A DNA stretch of 57,509 bases from Bacteroidota bacterium (GCA_947460255.1 CANHIS010000013.1:1-57509); one strand, 5' to 3'. Shown: positions 25,995 through 35,518, counted from the first letter of the stretch. The notes: generated by a model not told the origin, from the sequence alone. Translations and numbers: made by a program.

Positions 25995-28376
25995 TTATTG
26001 GAGAGTGATGATTTCGAATGACAATGGTTGAACCGTCAAAGAAAGCTTGTTGTCTTTCACTGAGGTTTTCGATTGATTGAATGCTTCTGCCGATTTGGTA
26101 GCCGTTCCGGCTGGAAGTGCAACTTCTAAATTTGCAGCGGATGCACCACGATTAAGCGCTACAACGACGCTCTTACCGAAGTATGAACGGATGTAAACCA
26201 ACTGATCTTTAGACGCTTGCAATACTTTGGTGCTTCCATAGATCAATGGCATCGAGTTTTTGCGGAGGTTACCCAACTTCGTTACAGTTTGTTTTACTGA
26301 TGCTTCTTCTGGCGATAAACCACTGAAGCGCATCATTCTGCGGTTGTCAGGATCGTTTGCACCGGTCATCCCGATTTCGTCTCCATAATACACCACTGGT
26401 ATTCCTGGAATTGTCATGATGAACGCATGAAGCATTTTCAAACGTGCGTAGCCTTTCGGATCTTCCACTTTGATTTCATGGTTCCAACCTGCTTCTTTCT
26501 CATCCTCGCCTTGGCGGTAAGAACCTCCAGCATAATAAAGGAATCGAGGCATGTCGTGGTTTCCGGTGATATTGCCCATCAAGGAGTGGTTTCCGTAATA
26601 CAACGCACTCTCTTTCAACGATGCAGCAACTTTTTCAAACGATTCAGCATCAGATGAAAACACAGGTCTTGCATCAAAATAGAGATTGAAGTCAAATTGC
26701 GCATCAATCATCCCTGAACCAATGTAACTGCCAATCAATTCGCGGCTTCCGAAGGTTTCTCCGATTTGATAAACATTACGATTCTTTGGACCAGCAACGC
26801 GGTTTTTCAATTTACGGGTGAGTGCTCTCCAGAAATCTTCTGAAACGTGCTTGGTAGCATCGTGACGGAATCCATCCAAGTTGTATTTCTCCACCCAAAA
26901 CAAAGCTGAATCGGTGAAAGCATTGATCGCTTCAGGTTTCGTGTAATCGATGTCAGGCATGAAAGTATCGAACCAAGTTGTGAGTCGCTGTTCATCCCAA
27001 ATTCGGATGTTCACACGACCATCTTTGGTGTACATCGAGCTGAACCATTCTGGATGTTGCTTGAAGATCTTGTTTTCATCGTGCACGTGGTTCGAAACGA
27101 AGTCCATCAAGACATTCATGTTTTCTCCATGCGCTTGATCAACGAGTTTTCCGAACACTTCATTCGAGCCCAAGCGATGATCTACAACAGTTGTGTTTAC
27201 AGGCCAGTAACCGTGATAACCTGAGAACCAACGACGTGGCTCCGGATATTCTTGGTAAGCTCCTTCAGGATTTTGAACGATTGGAGAAATCCACAAGGTA
27301 TTCACACCCAACTCTTTGAAGTAACCTTCTTTAAGTTTCTGCATGATTCCTTGTAAATCGCCACCTTGGTAATTGGCTTTGAAATCAACGCGAGGATCTT
27401 TTACCGGTTGGTTGTTGCTGGTATCTCCATCCATGAAACGGTCAACCATCATGAAGTACAGAATTGCAGCATGGTAGTCGTCGCGTTTTAATTGAGATGC
27501 AACATCAGCCACTTCGTCTTTCACTAAAGGAATGATCACATCATTCGCTCCACCTGCCGCATTGTAAGAATAGATGCGCAAACTAGATCTTTCGGTAGTC
27601 TTTGCTACTTCTGGAATAGTAATCTCCAACTTCTCCCCTTCCAGCTTCACGGCCCCTTGCGGAACGCGGTAATTCTCCCACAAAACGATCGCTTCTTCTG
27701 CACCGTTAGCCACATTTAATGTTACTTTTCCACTTTCGTGGGATGCAGTGCTGATGAAAGGCGTCTTCGAATCATCTGTACCAGTAACTTTCATTACCGA
27801 GTTAAATCCTCCAATGCCATTGGAAGTGGAGTCAGGATTTGACTTATCGAGCGACCATTTTCCATCCGTAACCACTTGATAGGAATACTTGCCCGGATTA
27901 AGGTTCAGGTCGATTGTCCAACCTTCGGACGACTTTTTCAGTTGGGTGAGATTCGGTTGCCAGTTGTTGATATCGCTAGCCAATTGCACCGATTGAACTG
28001 TTTCTGGGATATTTTTCAGAACTACACGGTGCGAAACCTTCACTGATCGTCTCAGCGGAATTGCATAAGCAAAACCTTTCGACCACAACTTCATTACGGA
28101 AAATGGCTTCATCACTTTCGGATCTGCTTTGATCTTCAGGATAGATTGACCAGATTTAAACTGAAAATCAAGACCTTCAACTTTGGAAATGGAGTCAATT
28201 TGTGCAACATCGTCCACAAAATCCATCAAGTCGATTCTGCCTGTGTCGATGGGCAAAGTAACCAAAGATGCCAAACCAGTGATGATAGGTTTATCGGGCA
28301 CTTCAAGTTTGTCGTTGCTACCGCAGGATTGGAATCCGAGCGCAGCTGCAAGTATCAGATAGCTAAGGTTTTTCAT
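25995..28376 (-). CDS. lipoprotein alpha-amylase/neopullulanase-like enzyme (GH13) with CBM48-like domain
   Basis: 793 residues. The N-terminus ends in GFQSC, making Cys18 the lipid attachment site. Residues about 115-200 form an AMPK/CBM48-like starch-binding fold (the NNWQPNLTQLKKSSEGW strand pair and GKYSYQVVTDGKW). The GH13 barrel follows, with DFVSNHVHDE, nucleophile Asp506 (DGFRHD), Glu540 (IGETFG) and Asp608 (TGNHDMPRF). The C-terminal beta domain ends at residue 793. Comparable to SusA/SusG-type amylases, but no SusC/SusD genes are present in the window. It probably acts on starch oligomers at a membrane face. Confidence 0.92.
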   Translation of the reverse strand: MKNLSYLILAAALGFQSCGSNDKLEVPDKPIITGLASLVTLPIDTGRIDLMDFVDDVAQIDSISKVEGLDFQFKSGQSILKIKADPKVMKPFSVMKLWSKGFAYAIPLRRSVKVSHRVVLKNIPETVQSVQLASDINNWQPNLTQLKKSSEGWTIDLNLNPGKYSYQVVTDGKWSLDKSNPDSTSNGIGGFNSVMKVTGTDDSKTPFISTASHESGKVTLNVANGAEEAIVLWENYRVPQGAVKLEGEKLEITIPEVAKTTERSSLRIYSYNAAGGANDVIIPLVKDEVADVASQLKRDDYHAAILYFMMVDRFMDGDTSNNQPVKDPRVDFKANYQGGDLQGIMQKLKEGYFKELGVNTLWISPIVQNPEGAYQEYPEPRRWFSGYHGYWPVNTTVVDHRLGSNEVFGKLVDQAHGENMNVLMDFVSNHVHDENKIFKQHPEWFSSMYTKDGRVNIRIWDEQRLTTWFDTFMPDIDYTKPEAINAFTDSALFWVEKYNLDGFRHDATKHVSEDFWRALTRKLKNRVAGPKNRNVYQIGETFGSRELIGSYIGSGMIDAQFDFNLYFDARPVFSSDAESFEKVAASLKESALYYGNHSLMGNITGNHDMPRFLYYAGGSYRQGEDEKEAGWNHEIKVEDPKGYARLKMLHAFIMTIPGIPVVYYGDEIGMTGANDPDNRRMMRFSGLSPEEASVKQTVTKLGNLRKNSMPLIYGSTKVLQASKDQLVYIRSYFGKSVVVALNRGASAANLEVALPAGTATKSAEAFNQSKTSVKDNKLSLTVQPLSFEIITLQ

Positions 28377-28386
28377 CGGGTTGAAT

Positions 28387-30807
28387 TTACCATTCTATTT
28401 TAACAGCACCAGTGGATGCCGCAATTTTCACTGAGCGGATGCCAGAAATTTGCACCGGATCTTTTGGAGGAACGTGGTAAGGATCGAAGTCTGAAACGGG
28501 TTCTACAAATCGGTAATTAGAAGCTTCCGTGGAAACTGCTGCCCCATTCACTTTCACTGATTCGGGCTTCACACCATGGAAGTAAATGTTCCAGTGTTTG
28601 TAGCGCGACAGATATCCGCCTTGCGCGGCAGAAACCTCTAATGAATTCCCAATAATCGAGAATTTACGTTCCACTGAAGCACCTTGTTGGAAGGCATACG
28701 TATCACCATCGTCTTCATAGTAATCAAAACTACCATCAGCGCCTGTGTACACATGAACTTCAAGCGTATCAGCGTCATCAGCGCGATCGAGATGCTGCAT
28801 TGTTTCTTGCATCAACAACAAACTTCCAGCCTTCACGAACAATGGAAGCAGTTCTTTGGTGTAGTCGAGCACCTCTTCTTTATTGCCAGCTTGCAGCTTG
28901 TCGGTGTACATTTCGTACCACTGCCCTGCTGGGAACCACGCACGGTGGAAATTGGTATTCGATTTCACTGGAATTACTAGAATCGACGGACCAAACAGGT
29001 ATTGATTCTGATAAGGATCGCGGTACACTTCCGCATCAAACGGATTGGAGATTGCCAAGGATCTTGAAACCGGCATTCCTGTCTGGCTGGATTCGTAGAA
29101 AACCGAGTACAGATAAGGCATTAAGCGGTAACGAAGACTGATATAGTTACGTGAAATATCTTCTACTTCTTCACCAAACGACCACGGTTCAGAGTCGCGG
29201 CTGTTCACCATCGAGTGCGAACGGAAAAACGGTGAGAAAGCTCCCAATGCAATCCATCTAGCGAATAGATCTGGCGAGGCTTCTCCAGCAAATCCACCTA
29301 CATCGTATCCTGCGAAAGGCACACCAGTGAGGCCCATACTGTTTACCAAGCGAACGCCTGCTAACATGTGTTCATCGTGACTTACATTGTCGCCGGTCCA
29401 AACTGCAGCATGACGTTGGATTCCGGAATAGCCTGCACGGGTTAAAATGAAAGGACGTTTTCCGTTCAACAAATTCTTCGCTCCTTCTTGCGTGGCGCGG
29501 GCCATCTGCATACCGTAAACATTGCGACTTTTCTTGTGGGTTCCGCCTTCGCCTTCGTAGTTGAATTCGATCAAGTCAGGCAGATGTTGTCCCCAAGCTG
29601 CAGGTTCGTTCATGTCGTTCCAAAATCCCGTAACACCCACATCTGTAAGCGCATGCATCTTTTCGCCCCACCATTTACGGGCTTCTTCAAGAGTAAAATC
29701 AGGGAATGCCGACCAACCTGGCCAAACTTGTCCGTTGTATTCTTCACCATCTGGATAAGTAACGAACAGATCCTTCTCTTTCCCTTCATCATAGGCATGA
29801 TAGCCCACTTCTTTCTTCACGCCAGGATCGAGAATAACGACAACCTTGAATCCCATGGCTTTGAGTTCTTCCATGAGGCCTTTCGGATCAGGAAAACGCT
29901 CGTTGTGCCAAGTGAAAACCTTGTAGGCTTGCATGTAATGGATGTCGAGGTAAAGCACATCCGCAGGAATTTTCTTTTCACGGAAAGTTCTCGCTGCATT
30001 GAGCACCTCTTGGAAAGGATAGTAGCTATAACGACATTGCTGGAAACCAAGGCTCCACAAAGGCGGCATCTCGATACGACCTGTTAGCCAAGTGTAGTTT
30101 TCGATGATTTTTGCAGGAGAATTTCCGTGGATGAAATAGTAGTTCATCTCACCGTCTTCCGCCTGAAAATAGGAGAATCGATTGTTGGAGCAGCCGAAGC
30201 TAAAGGTAGTTTTATGGGAATTATCGAAGAAGATTCCGTATACATTTTTACCGTGCAAGCCCATGTAAAACGGTGTGCTTAGGTAAATTGGATCTGCATC
30301 GGTGTCGTATGCAAAGTGGTCGGTATTCCAGTTCACATAAACCTTTCCACGGCGATCGAGGTTTCCGGTTTTCTCTCCTAGTCCAATGAAACGTTCATCT
30401 TCGAACAGCTTTTTGTAGGTGGTTACTTCTGTGCCCAACCAGCTGGTTCCAAAGGATTTATCGTCTTGTGAAAGAAGATTTCCTGCATTGTCGAAAATGC
30501 TGATGCGCATTGGATCTTTTGAAAGATGCACGCGCAGGGCGGATGTTTTGAGCTCGAATGCAGAGTCATTTTCGGTTAATGTGAAGCTGGTAGAGCTGAT
30601 AGGCTGCTCCACAACAGCATACGAAAAACCTGAAAAATCTTGATCCAACTTACTGATTCTGAATCGGATGATTTCTGGTGAATAAGCTGTGATGAGGATG
30701 CGAGCATTCTGGGTAGTGAACGCAAAACCATGGTCAATTTCGTTCCATGAACTGAAACTTCCAGTGGCTTCGTTGAACGTTCCTGTAGTACGTTTGATGC
30801 GGGTCAT
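28387..30807 (-). CDS. alpha-glucosidase, glycoside hydrolase family 31
   Basis: 806 residues with an N-terminal beta-sandwich, a barrel and C-terminal beta domains. The nucleophile is Asp398 (GFWNDMNEP) and the acid/base is Asp473 (VWTGDNVS). Upstream motifs DVLYLDIHYM and FTWHNERFPDPKGL are typical of GH31 alpha-glucosidases. No signal peptide is visible, so the enzyme should be cytoplasmic and release glucose from imported maltodextrins or related alpha-glucosides. The gene lies 10 nt before the lipoprotein amylase gene. Confidence 0.93.
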   Translation of the reverse strand: MTRIKRTTGTFNEATGSFSSWNEIDHGFAFTTQNARILITAYSPEIIRFRISKLDQDFSGFSYAVVEQPISSTSFTLTENDSAFELKTSALRVHLSKDPMRISIFDNAGNLLSQDDKSFGTSWLGTEVTTYKKLFEDERFIGLGEKTGNLDRRGKVYVNWNTDHFAYDTDADPIYLSTPFYMGLHGKNVYGIFFDNSHKTTFSFGCSNNRFSYFQAEDGEMNYYFIHGNSPAKIIENYTWLTGRIEMPPLWSLGFQQCRYSYYPFQEVLNAARTFREKKIPADVLYLDIHYMQAYKVFTWHNERFPDPKGLMEELKAMGFKVVVILDPGVKKEVGYHAYDEGKEKDLFVTYPDGEEYNGQVWPGWSAFPDFTLEEARKWWGEKMHALTDVGVTGFWNDMNEPAAWGQHLPDLIEFNYEGEGGTHKKSRNVYGMQMARATQEGAKNLLNGKRPFILTRAGYSGIQRHAAVWTGDNVSHDEHMLAGVRLVNSMGLTGVPFAGYDVGGFAGEASPDLFARWIALGAFSPFFRSHSMVNSRDSEPWSFGEEVEDISRNYISLRYRLMPYLYSVFYESSQTGMPVSRSLAISNPFDAEVYRDPYQNQYLFGPSILVIPVKSNTNFHRAWFPAGQWYEMYTDKLQAGNKEEVLDYTKELLPLFVKAGSLLLMQETMQHLDRADDADTLEVHVYTGADGSFDYYEDDGDTYAFQQGASVERKFSIIGNSLEVSAAQGGYLSRYKHWNIYFHGVKPESVKVNGAAVSTEASNYRFVEPVSDFDPYHVPPKDPVQISGIRSVKIAASTGAVKIEW

Positions 30808-30821
30808 TCTGAGGGAATGGT

Positions 30822-31691
30822 TTAGCTTAGTTTTTTATGGAAATGGTTCTTCATGTGGTAGTTAACCAGTCCGAAGATCGGTTTCTTGATAATTGTTCCA
30901 ATTTCGATGTTCATCGTTTTGGCCACATTTCGGAGATTTTCTTCAAAATGGAAAGCAATGGAGCCAATCATGTGCGTTGGAACGCGCTGATGATTTTTGT
31001 AGCACTGAACATGGGTGCGAAGGAAATCCGCCATGCCTTGATTTACAGTTTCCTGCACCCAAGGGAGATTCTTATTATCCGACATGACCTTCATGAATGA
31101 CGCCAAGTACACGTTCGCATGCGGCTTCATGTAAACGCCTTCCACAATAATATCGCGGTTAAGCTTGTGCTCATCGCGAAGCACTGTATGGATTTCTTCA
31201 GGAAGATTGTTTGACAAATATTGGCGTAGTAAAATCTTGCCGTAATAGCTTCCAGAACCTTCATCTCCAAGGATATAGCCTAATCCCAAACCTGAATTCG
31301 CCTGCTTCACAATGTCGCCATCGAAGTAGCAAGAGTTTGATCCAGTTCCGAGAATCCCTGTAATTGCAGGATTTTCGTCCCAAGTGGCAAAAGCCGCCCC
31401 AACAAGATCGTGGTCTACATAGATGTTTGCAATTGGGAAAACAGAGCGAAGCGCACGTTCTACCACAAGTTTGAGGTCTTTGCTGGAACATCCTGCACTG
31501 TAGAGGAAAAGCATGGTAACTTTTTCGGCAAATGCACAGAGTTCGGTATTTTGGCGGATCGCATTGGAAATAACCGCTTCGTTGTGGAAATACGGGTTAA
31601 ATCCCATTGTGCTAAAGCTGATGGCTTCTTCATTGTCCTGGATCAACATCCAGTCGCACTTGGTAGAACCGCTATCGGCAATCAATAACAT
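30822..31691 (-). CDS. BadF/BadG-type sugar kinase, N-acetylglucosamine kinase-like
   Basis: A 289-residue ASKHA-fold kinase. The first phosphate motif is IADSGSTKCDW (5-15). TGILGTGSNSCYFDG is the adenosine/phosphate 2 region, and GYILGDEGSGSYYGK supplies the loop typical of N-acetylglucosamine kinases in this family. In this operon its real substrate could be glucose released by the glycosidases rather than GlcNAc; no separate glucokinase gene is seen in the block, so that is inference. It lies 19 nt after gapN and 14 nt before the GH31 gene. Confidence 0.85.
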   Translation of the reverse strand: MLLIADSGSTKCDWMLIQDNEEAISFSTMGFNPYFHNEAVISNAIRQNTELCAFAEKVTMLFLYSAGCSSKDLKLVVERALRSVFPIANIYVDHDLVGAAFATWDENPAITGILGTGSNSCYFDGDIVKQANSGLGLGYILGDEGSGSYYGKILLRQYLSNNLPEEIHTVLRDEHKLNRDIIVEGVYMKPHANVYLASFMKVMSDNKNLPWVQETVNQGMADFLRTHVQCYKNHQRVPTHMIGSIAFHFEENLRNVAKTMNIEIGTIIKKPIFGLVNYHMKNHFHKKLS

Positions 31692-31710
31692 ATAGTTGTG
31701 TGTTGAAGGT

Positions 31711-33333
31711 TCAAAGTAAAAATTGGTCGGAAAGAAAATTACTCATTCGGTTTTCGAGAATCTGGTTGAATATTTCTCGATTGCCATTATTGTCGCGGGT
31801 TGCAACCATCGTACGAATCGAGAAAACTCGAAGGGCATCTGAAACACTCAAGGTGCCTTCAGCTGAATCTTTCCTTCCGTTAAATGGATACATATCGGGA
31901 CCGCGCTGACATTTCGTGTTGATGTTCACCCGGCAAACTTGATTTACCAAAGGATCGATCAGCTCTGCAATCTGCGCAGCATTATTACTGAAAATGCTCA
32001 CTTGTTGCCCGAAATTGCTTTCGGTAACGTAATGAACAGGATCGTTGATTTCACTGAAAGGTACAATCGGAACGATCGGTCCGAATTGCTCTTCATGGTA
32101 AATCCTCATCGACTTATTGACAGGATAAAGCACCGTTGGAAAAACGAAGCTTAGGTATTGTAGACCACCACCTTCGTTCTGAACAGCAGCACCTTTGCTG
32201 AGCGCATCTTCAATTAATCCATGCAAATATTCTGGTTTACCTGGTTCTGGAAGAGGAGTCACTGTAACATGCTCATCCCAAGGCATACCTGCTTTGAGTT
32301 GTTCTACTTTGAGGCAGAAACGCTGCATAAAATCCTGTAAAACAGACTCGTGCACAAACAGGATCTTCAAAGCAGTGCAACGTTGTCCGTTGAAGGCGAG
32401 CGCTCCAATAAGACACTCATTTACAGCTACATCTAGATCTGCGTCTTGTAGAATGATGGCTGGATTTTTAGCATCCAAACCTAGAACTGAACGAAGTCGA
32501 TTAGGTTTGGGATGTAATTTCTTGATTTGATTGGCTGTAGCACTCGCTCCAATAAAGGCGAGTACATCTACTTTGCCTGATTCCATGATGGCTTTCACCA
32601 CCTCTTTTCCCTCGCCATATACGAAGTTCACTACACCTGGGGGAAATGCTTCTTGGAAGGCTTTTAACAGCGGTTCCATGACTAGAATTCCGTGTTTTGC
32701 AGGCTTGAATACCACCGTATTTCCCATGATAATGGCAGGAAGTAAAGTGGCGAAACTTTCGTTCAGTGGATAGTTGTAGGGCGCCATACAAAGCACAACA
32801 CCAAGCGGACCGCGACGAATTTGCGCATAAATGCCCGAGTTGAGTTCAAGGTTTGAGGAATCTCTGTCGAGCTGTTTTACCGCTTCTATTGTATCTGATA
32901 TGTAATCTGATGTTCGATCGAATTCCTGTTCCGATTCTGAGCGATTCTTCCCAATTTCCAACATCAACCATTTCACAACTTGCTCACGTTGTATCTTGTA
33001 CAGCTCAAGGAAATGTTCAACCGCTTTTATCCGATCGCGAACACGCATCACTGGCCATTCTCCTCGACCAAGATTCCAAGCATTTACAGCATCTTGTAGG
33101 ATTGTAAGCGCATGGTCTCCCGAAAAAACGGGTACAGAACCTAGGCGAAGTTTGTGATTTCCTGATTCATCGAAAAGGTAAATAGGAGAATGAACCTCTT
33201 GGGAAGGGCCATTCCATGTATGAATTTCTCCACCCGACAAATAATAGTTCTGTTCGAGCGGAGAAAATCCGAGCGTACCTAAAATTTCGGCGTTTTGCGG
33301 AAAAAGGCCGGTATTTCGGTTGGTTTGAATCAT
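31711..33333 (-). CDS. gapN: GapN-like NADP-dependent glyceraldehyde-3-phosphate dehydrogenase (ALDH family)
   Basis: 540 residues from the ATG at 33333, 7 nt after pfkA. The aldehyde dehydrogenase fold has the oxyanion Asn187 (APYNYPLNE), FKPAKHG for the cofactor, and the nucleophile Cys319 (FNGQRCTALK). Where most ALDHs have the base-containing ELGGK, residues 285-289 read GLDAK (LGLDAKNPAI), so an Asp replaces the nearby acid that I recall as Glu in the group. GapN oxidises glyceraldehyde 3-phosphate straight to 3-phosphoglycerate with NADPH formation and no ATP. Clustering with pfkA and fbaA supports this role over a general aldehyde dehydrogenase. Confidence 0.83.
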   Translation of the reverse strand: MIQTNRNTGLFPQNAEILGTLGFSPLEQNYYLSGGEIHTWNGPSQEVHSPIYLFDESGNHKLRLGSVPVFSGDHALTILQDAVNAWNLGRGEWPVMRVRDRIKAVEHFLELYKIQREQVVKWLMLEIGKNRSESEQEFDRTSDYISDTIEAVKQLDRDSSNLELNSGIYAQIRRGPLGVVLCMAPYNYPLNESFATLLPAIIMGNTVVFKPAKHGILVMEPLLKAFQEAFPPGVVNFVYGEGKEVVKAIMESGKVDVLAFIGASATANQIKKLHPKPNRLRSVLGLDAKNPAIILQDADLDVAVNECLIGALAFNGQRCTALKILFVHESVLQDFMQRFCLKVEQLKAGMPWDEHVTVTPLPEPGKPEYLHGLIEDALSKGAAVQNEGGGLQYLSFVFPTVLYPVNKSMRIYHEEQFGPIVPIVPFSEINDPVHYVTESNFGQQVSIFSNNAAQIAELIDPLVNQVCRVNINTKCQRGPDMYPFNGRKDSAEGTLSVSDALRVFSIRTMVATRDNNGNREIFNQILENRMSNFLSDQFLL

Positions 33334-33340
33334 TTGAATA

Positions 33341-34330
33341 TCAGACAGACAGGATATTAGCGATGCGAAGCAATTCCTGTTCGAAATTGTCGACATTGGT
33401 TGTAGCCTGTGCGAAAGGGGTAAAATTAATCTGATTATTCACAATGCCGATCATCACGGCTGATTTGTTATTCAAGAGGCTTTCAACAGCCACAACACCT
33501 AAGCGTGAAGCCAATACGCGATCTGCTACTGATGGAGATCCACCACGAAGCAAGTGACCAAGGATGGTAACTTTGGTGTCGTAATATGCGAACCGTTCGT
33601 TTACTTCTTTGGCCAAGTCGATCGAGTGACCAGGTTTCCCGCCTTCGGCAACTACCACAAGACTGGATGATTTTTTGCGTCCTGCTCCTTTTTCAAGGAT
33701 GCGCACGAGTTCTTCAACATCCATTGGCTTTTCTGGAATTATTGTGGCTTCAGCGCCTGCAGCAATAGAGCTACGCAGCGCAATCTGTCCAGAATTTCGG
33801 CCCATCACTTCGATGAAAAACAAACGATTGTGCGATGATGCAGTATCGCGAACCTTGTCGATTGCACGAGCAGCGGTGTTTACAGCTGTATCGTAACCGA
33901 TGGTGTAGTCGGTACCATTTAAGTCATTATCAATCGTGCCTGGAATTCCGATTACAGGAATCCCGTATTCTTCAGAGAAAATTCCAGCCCCTCTAAATGT
34001 TCCGTCACCACCAATTACTACAAGGCCTTGGATGTTGTGCTCGAGCACATTATCGTAAGCTTTCTTGCGGCCTTCGGCTGTTCTAAATTCAGCACTGCGG
34101 GCCGACTTCAGGATGGTTCCACCGCGTTGAATGATGTTTGAAACAGAACGACTGTCGAGCGTTTTCATTTCGCCGGCAATCAATCCATCATACCCTCTGT
34201 AAATCCCAACTGCTTCTTTTCCATAAAAAATGCACGCTCTCACGACAGCACGAATGGCTGCATTCATTCCTGGTGCATCGCCTCCTGAGGTCAAAACACC
34301 AATTTTCTGGATCTGTTCTCCCTGAATCAT
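33341..34330 (-). CDS. pfkA: ATP-dependent 6-phosphofructokinase
   Basis: A 329-residue PfkA-type kinase, and the first gene of the carbohydrate operon. KIGVLTSGGDAPGMNAAIR starts the fold, GGDGTF binds nucleotide, and PGTIDNDL contains the catalytic Asp. The Gly in PGTIDND (Lys in PPi-dependent enzymes) indicates ATP use. MGRNSGQIA and the RGG...ADR region bind fructose 6-phosphate and effectors. A TATATTCG element ends 4 nt before the ATG, and a 17-bp palindrome lies directly upstream of it. Transcription probably extends through gapN to fbaA. Confidence 0.96.
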   Translation of the reverse strand: MIQGEQIQKIGVLTSGGDAPGMNAAIRAVVRACIFYGKEAVGIYRGYDGLIAGEMKTLDSRSVSNIIQRGGTILKSARSAEFRTAEGRKKAYDNVLEHNIQGLVVIGGDGTFRGAGIFSEEYGIPVIGIPGTIDNDLNGTDYTIGYDTAVNTAARAIDKVRDTASSHNRLFFIEVMGRNSGQIALRSSIAAGAEATIIPEKPMDVEELVRILEKGAGRKKSSSLVVVAEGGKPGHSIDLAKEVNERFAYYDTKVTILGHLLRGGSPSVADRVLASRLGVVAVESLLNNKSAVMIGIVNNQINFTPFAQATTNVDNFEQELLRIANILSV

Positions 34331-34334
34331 GTTG

Positions 34335-34359
34335 CGAATATAAGTGTTAGTCTGACACT
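34335..34359 (-). promoter_or_regulatory. pfkA -7-like element with adjacent palindromic operator candidate
   Basis: TATATTCG on the minus strand (34342-34335) has one mismatch to TAnnTTTG and ends 4 nt before the pfkA ATG. Directly upstream, AGTGTTAG-T-CTGACACT (34343-34359) is a 17-bp palindrome with one wobble pair and occupies the spacer of the promoter. It is a plausible regulator site for the carbohydrate operon. No -33 TTG is seen. Confidence 0.45.
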
Positions 34360-34630
34360 ATGAAATTTTCTTCTTCGATAAATATTCACTAACCGAAATT
34401 TTCTTTTCAATAGAATGGGCTTTGGTGCCATAATGTATTCTTACAGACTAGTGTGATTTTTTTAAATGTTAAATGAATCACTTGAGTAATTAGAGGGAAA
34501 AGAAGATGGAATTTAGCGGAAAAATGTGTGAGAATTCATTGTTGATATGAGTAACTTTTATTTGGGCAAAATATGACAAGAATCATTTTTAGGCCTGATG
34601 ATTATCAGTGAGTTCGGGATTTATATAGTC
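34360..34630. other. AT-rich intergenic region between pfkA and the universal stress gene
   Basis: No coding frame of note. It carries the upstream parts of two divergent promoters. A near-perfect palindrome, CTGATGATTATCAG (34595-34608), lies about 23 nt upstream of the plus-strand -7 box and may be an operator of the stress-protein gene. Nothing else was recognised. Confidence 0.4.
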
Positions 34631-34638
34631 TACATTTG
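34631..34638 (+). promoter_or_regulatory. -7 element for the universal stress protein gene
   Basis: TACATTTG matches TAnnTTTG and lies 20 nt before the ATG at 34659. No TTG occurs at the ideal distance; TTC at 34613-34615 is the closest match. Confidence 0.45.
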
Positions 34639-34658
34639 ATATATAAATTAACCGAACG

Positions 34659-35516
34659 ATGAAAAAAATACTGGTACCCACAGATTTTTCTGCAAATTCA
34701 ATGAAGGCGTTGAAATTTGCGATACAAACTGCAATAAAATCTAAAGCGCAAGTGGTATTGATGCATCAAACATCCATATTAGAATTGGCTCCAGATTCTG
34801 CATTCACAGGACTTTACGTGCCTACTACTGGTGATCAAATTGATTATGCAAAAAATGCTTTGTCGAAGTTCAGAAAAAAGGCGCTGTCTGGATTTAAAGG
34901 TAAAGCTGATGAATCATTGATTGAAGCAGAAGTTGTTCCAGGTGTAGGCACTGTTGACATCATCTTAGAAACAAGAAAAAGAGTGAAAGCTGATGTTATC
35001 GTAATGGGAACAACTGGTGCGAGTGGACTAAAACGTTTGTTCATTGGAAGTGTAGCTGCGCAAGTGGTTGAAAAATCTCCCGTTCCGGTGATAGTGATTC
35101 CTGAATCACACAGAATGGGTGCAATTAAGAAGATTGGATATGCGAGCGATTTAGCGCATGTTTCAAAAGATTTAGAACAAATCGCACCAATTGTTGAAAT
35201 ACTTGGTGCAGAGTTAGAGATTTTTCATATCGAACCTACATTCCCTACCAACGAAGCATTTTTGAAATTCAAGCCAGAGACAGAGATTCCAGCATTGGCT
35301 AAGAAATTCAATTTAACAAACTTGAAATACCGCTTGGTAAAAACTAAGTTCGACAATGATTTTTATTCTGGGATTGAAAGTTACCGAAGAAATCAAAAGC
35401 CTGATATGCTTGTGGTCATTACACACAAACGCGGCTGGCTGGGTAAGATATTCGATCCTTCAAAGAGTAAAGGATTAGCATACCACACTAAACTCCCAGT
35501 TATTTCTATCAAGTAA
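34659..35516 (+). CDS. universal stress protein, two UspA domains
   Basis: 285 residues. The first Usp domain (about 1-147) starts MKKILVPTDFSANSMKALKFA and keeps the ATP-binding loop pattern G-x2-G-x9-G-[ST] (GTTGASGLKRLFIGS). The second (about 150-285) is diverged: it ends in KGLAYHTKLPVISIK and lacks the glycine-rich loop, so only the first is expected to bind nucleotide. A cytoplasmic stress or starvation factor; the partner is unknown. Monocistronic, convergent with the DUF4296 gene (2 nt between stop codons). Confidence 0.9.
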   Translation: MKKILVPTDFSANSMKALKFAIQTAIKSKAQVVLMHQTSILELAPDSAFTGLYVPTTGDQIDYAKNALSKFRKKALSGFKGKADESLIEAEVVPGVGTVDIILETRKRVKADVIVMGTTGASGLKRLFIGSVAAQVVEKSPVPVIVIPESHRMGAIKKIGYASDLAHVSKDLEQIAPIVEILGAELEIFHIEPTFPTNEAFLKFKPETEIPALAKKFNLTNLKYRLVKTKFDNDFYSGIESYRRNQKPDMLVVITHKRGWLGKIFDPSKSKGLAYHTKLPVISIK

Positions 35517-35518
35517 AA

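Noticed and set aside
29488-30087. A 199-codon plus-strand frame opposite the GH31 gene
   Set aside because: The GH31 frame shows complete catalytic motifs; the antisense frame has none.
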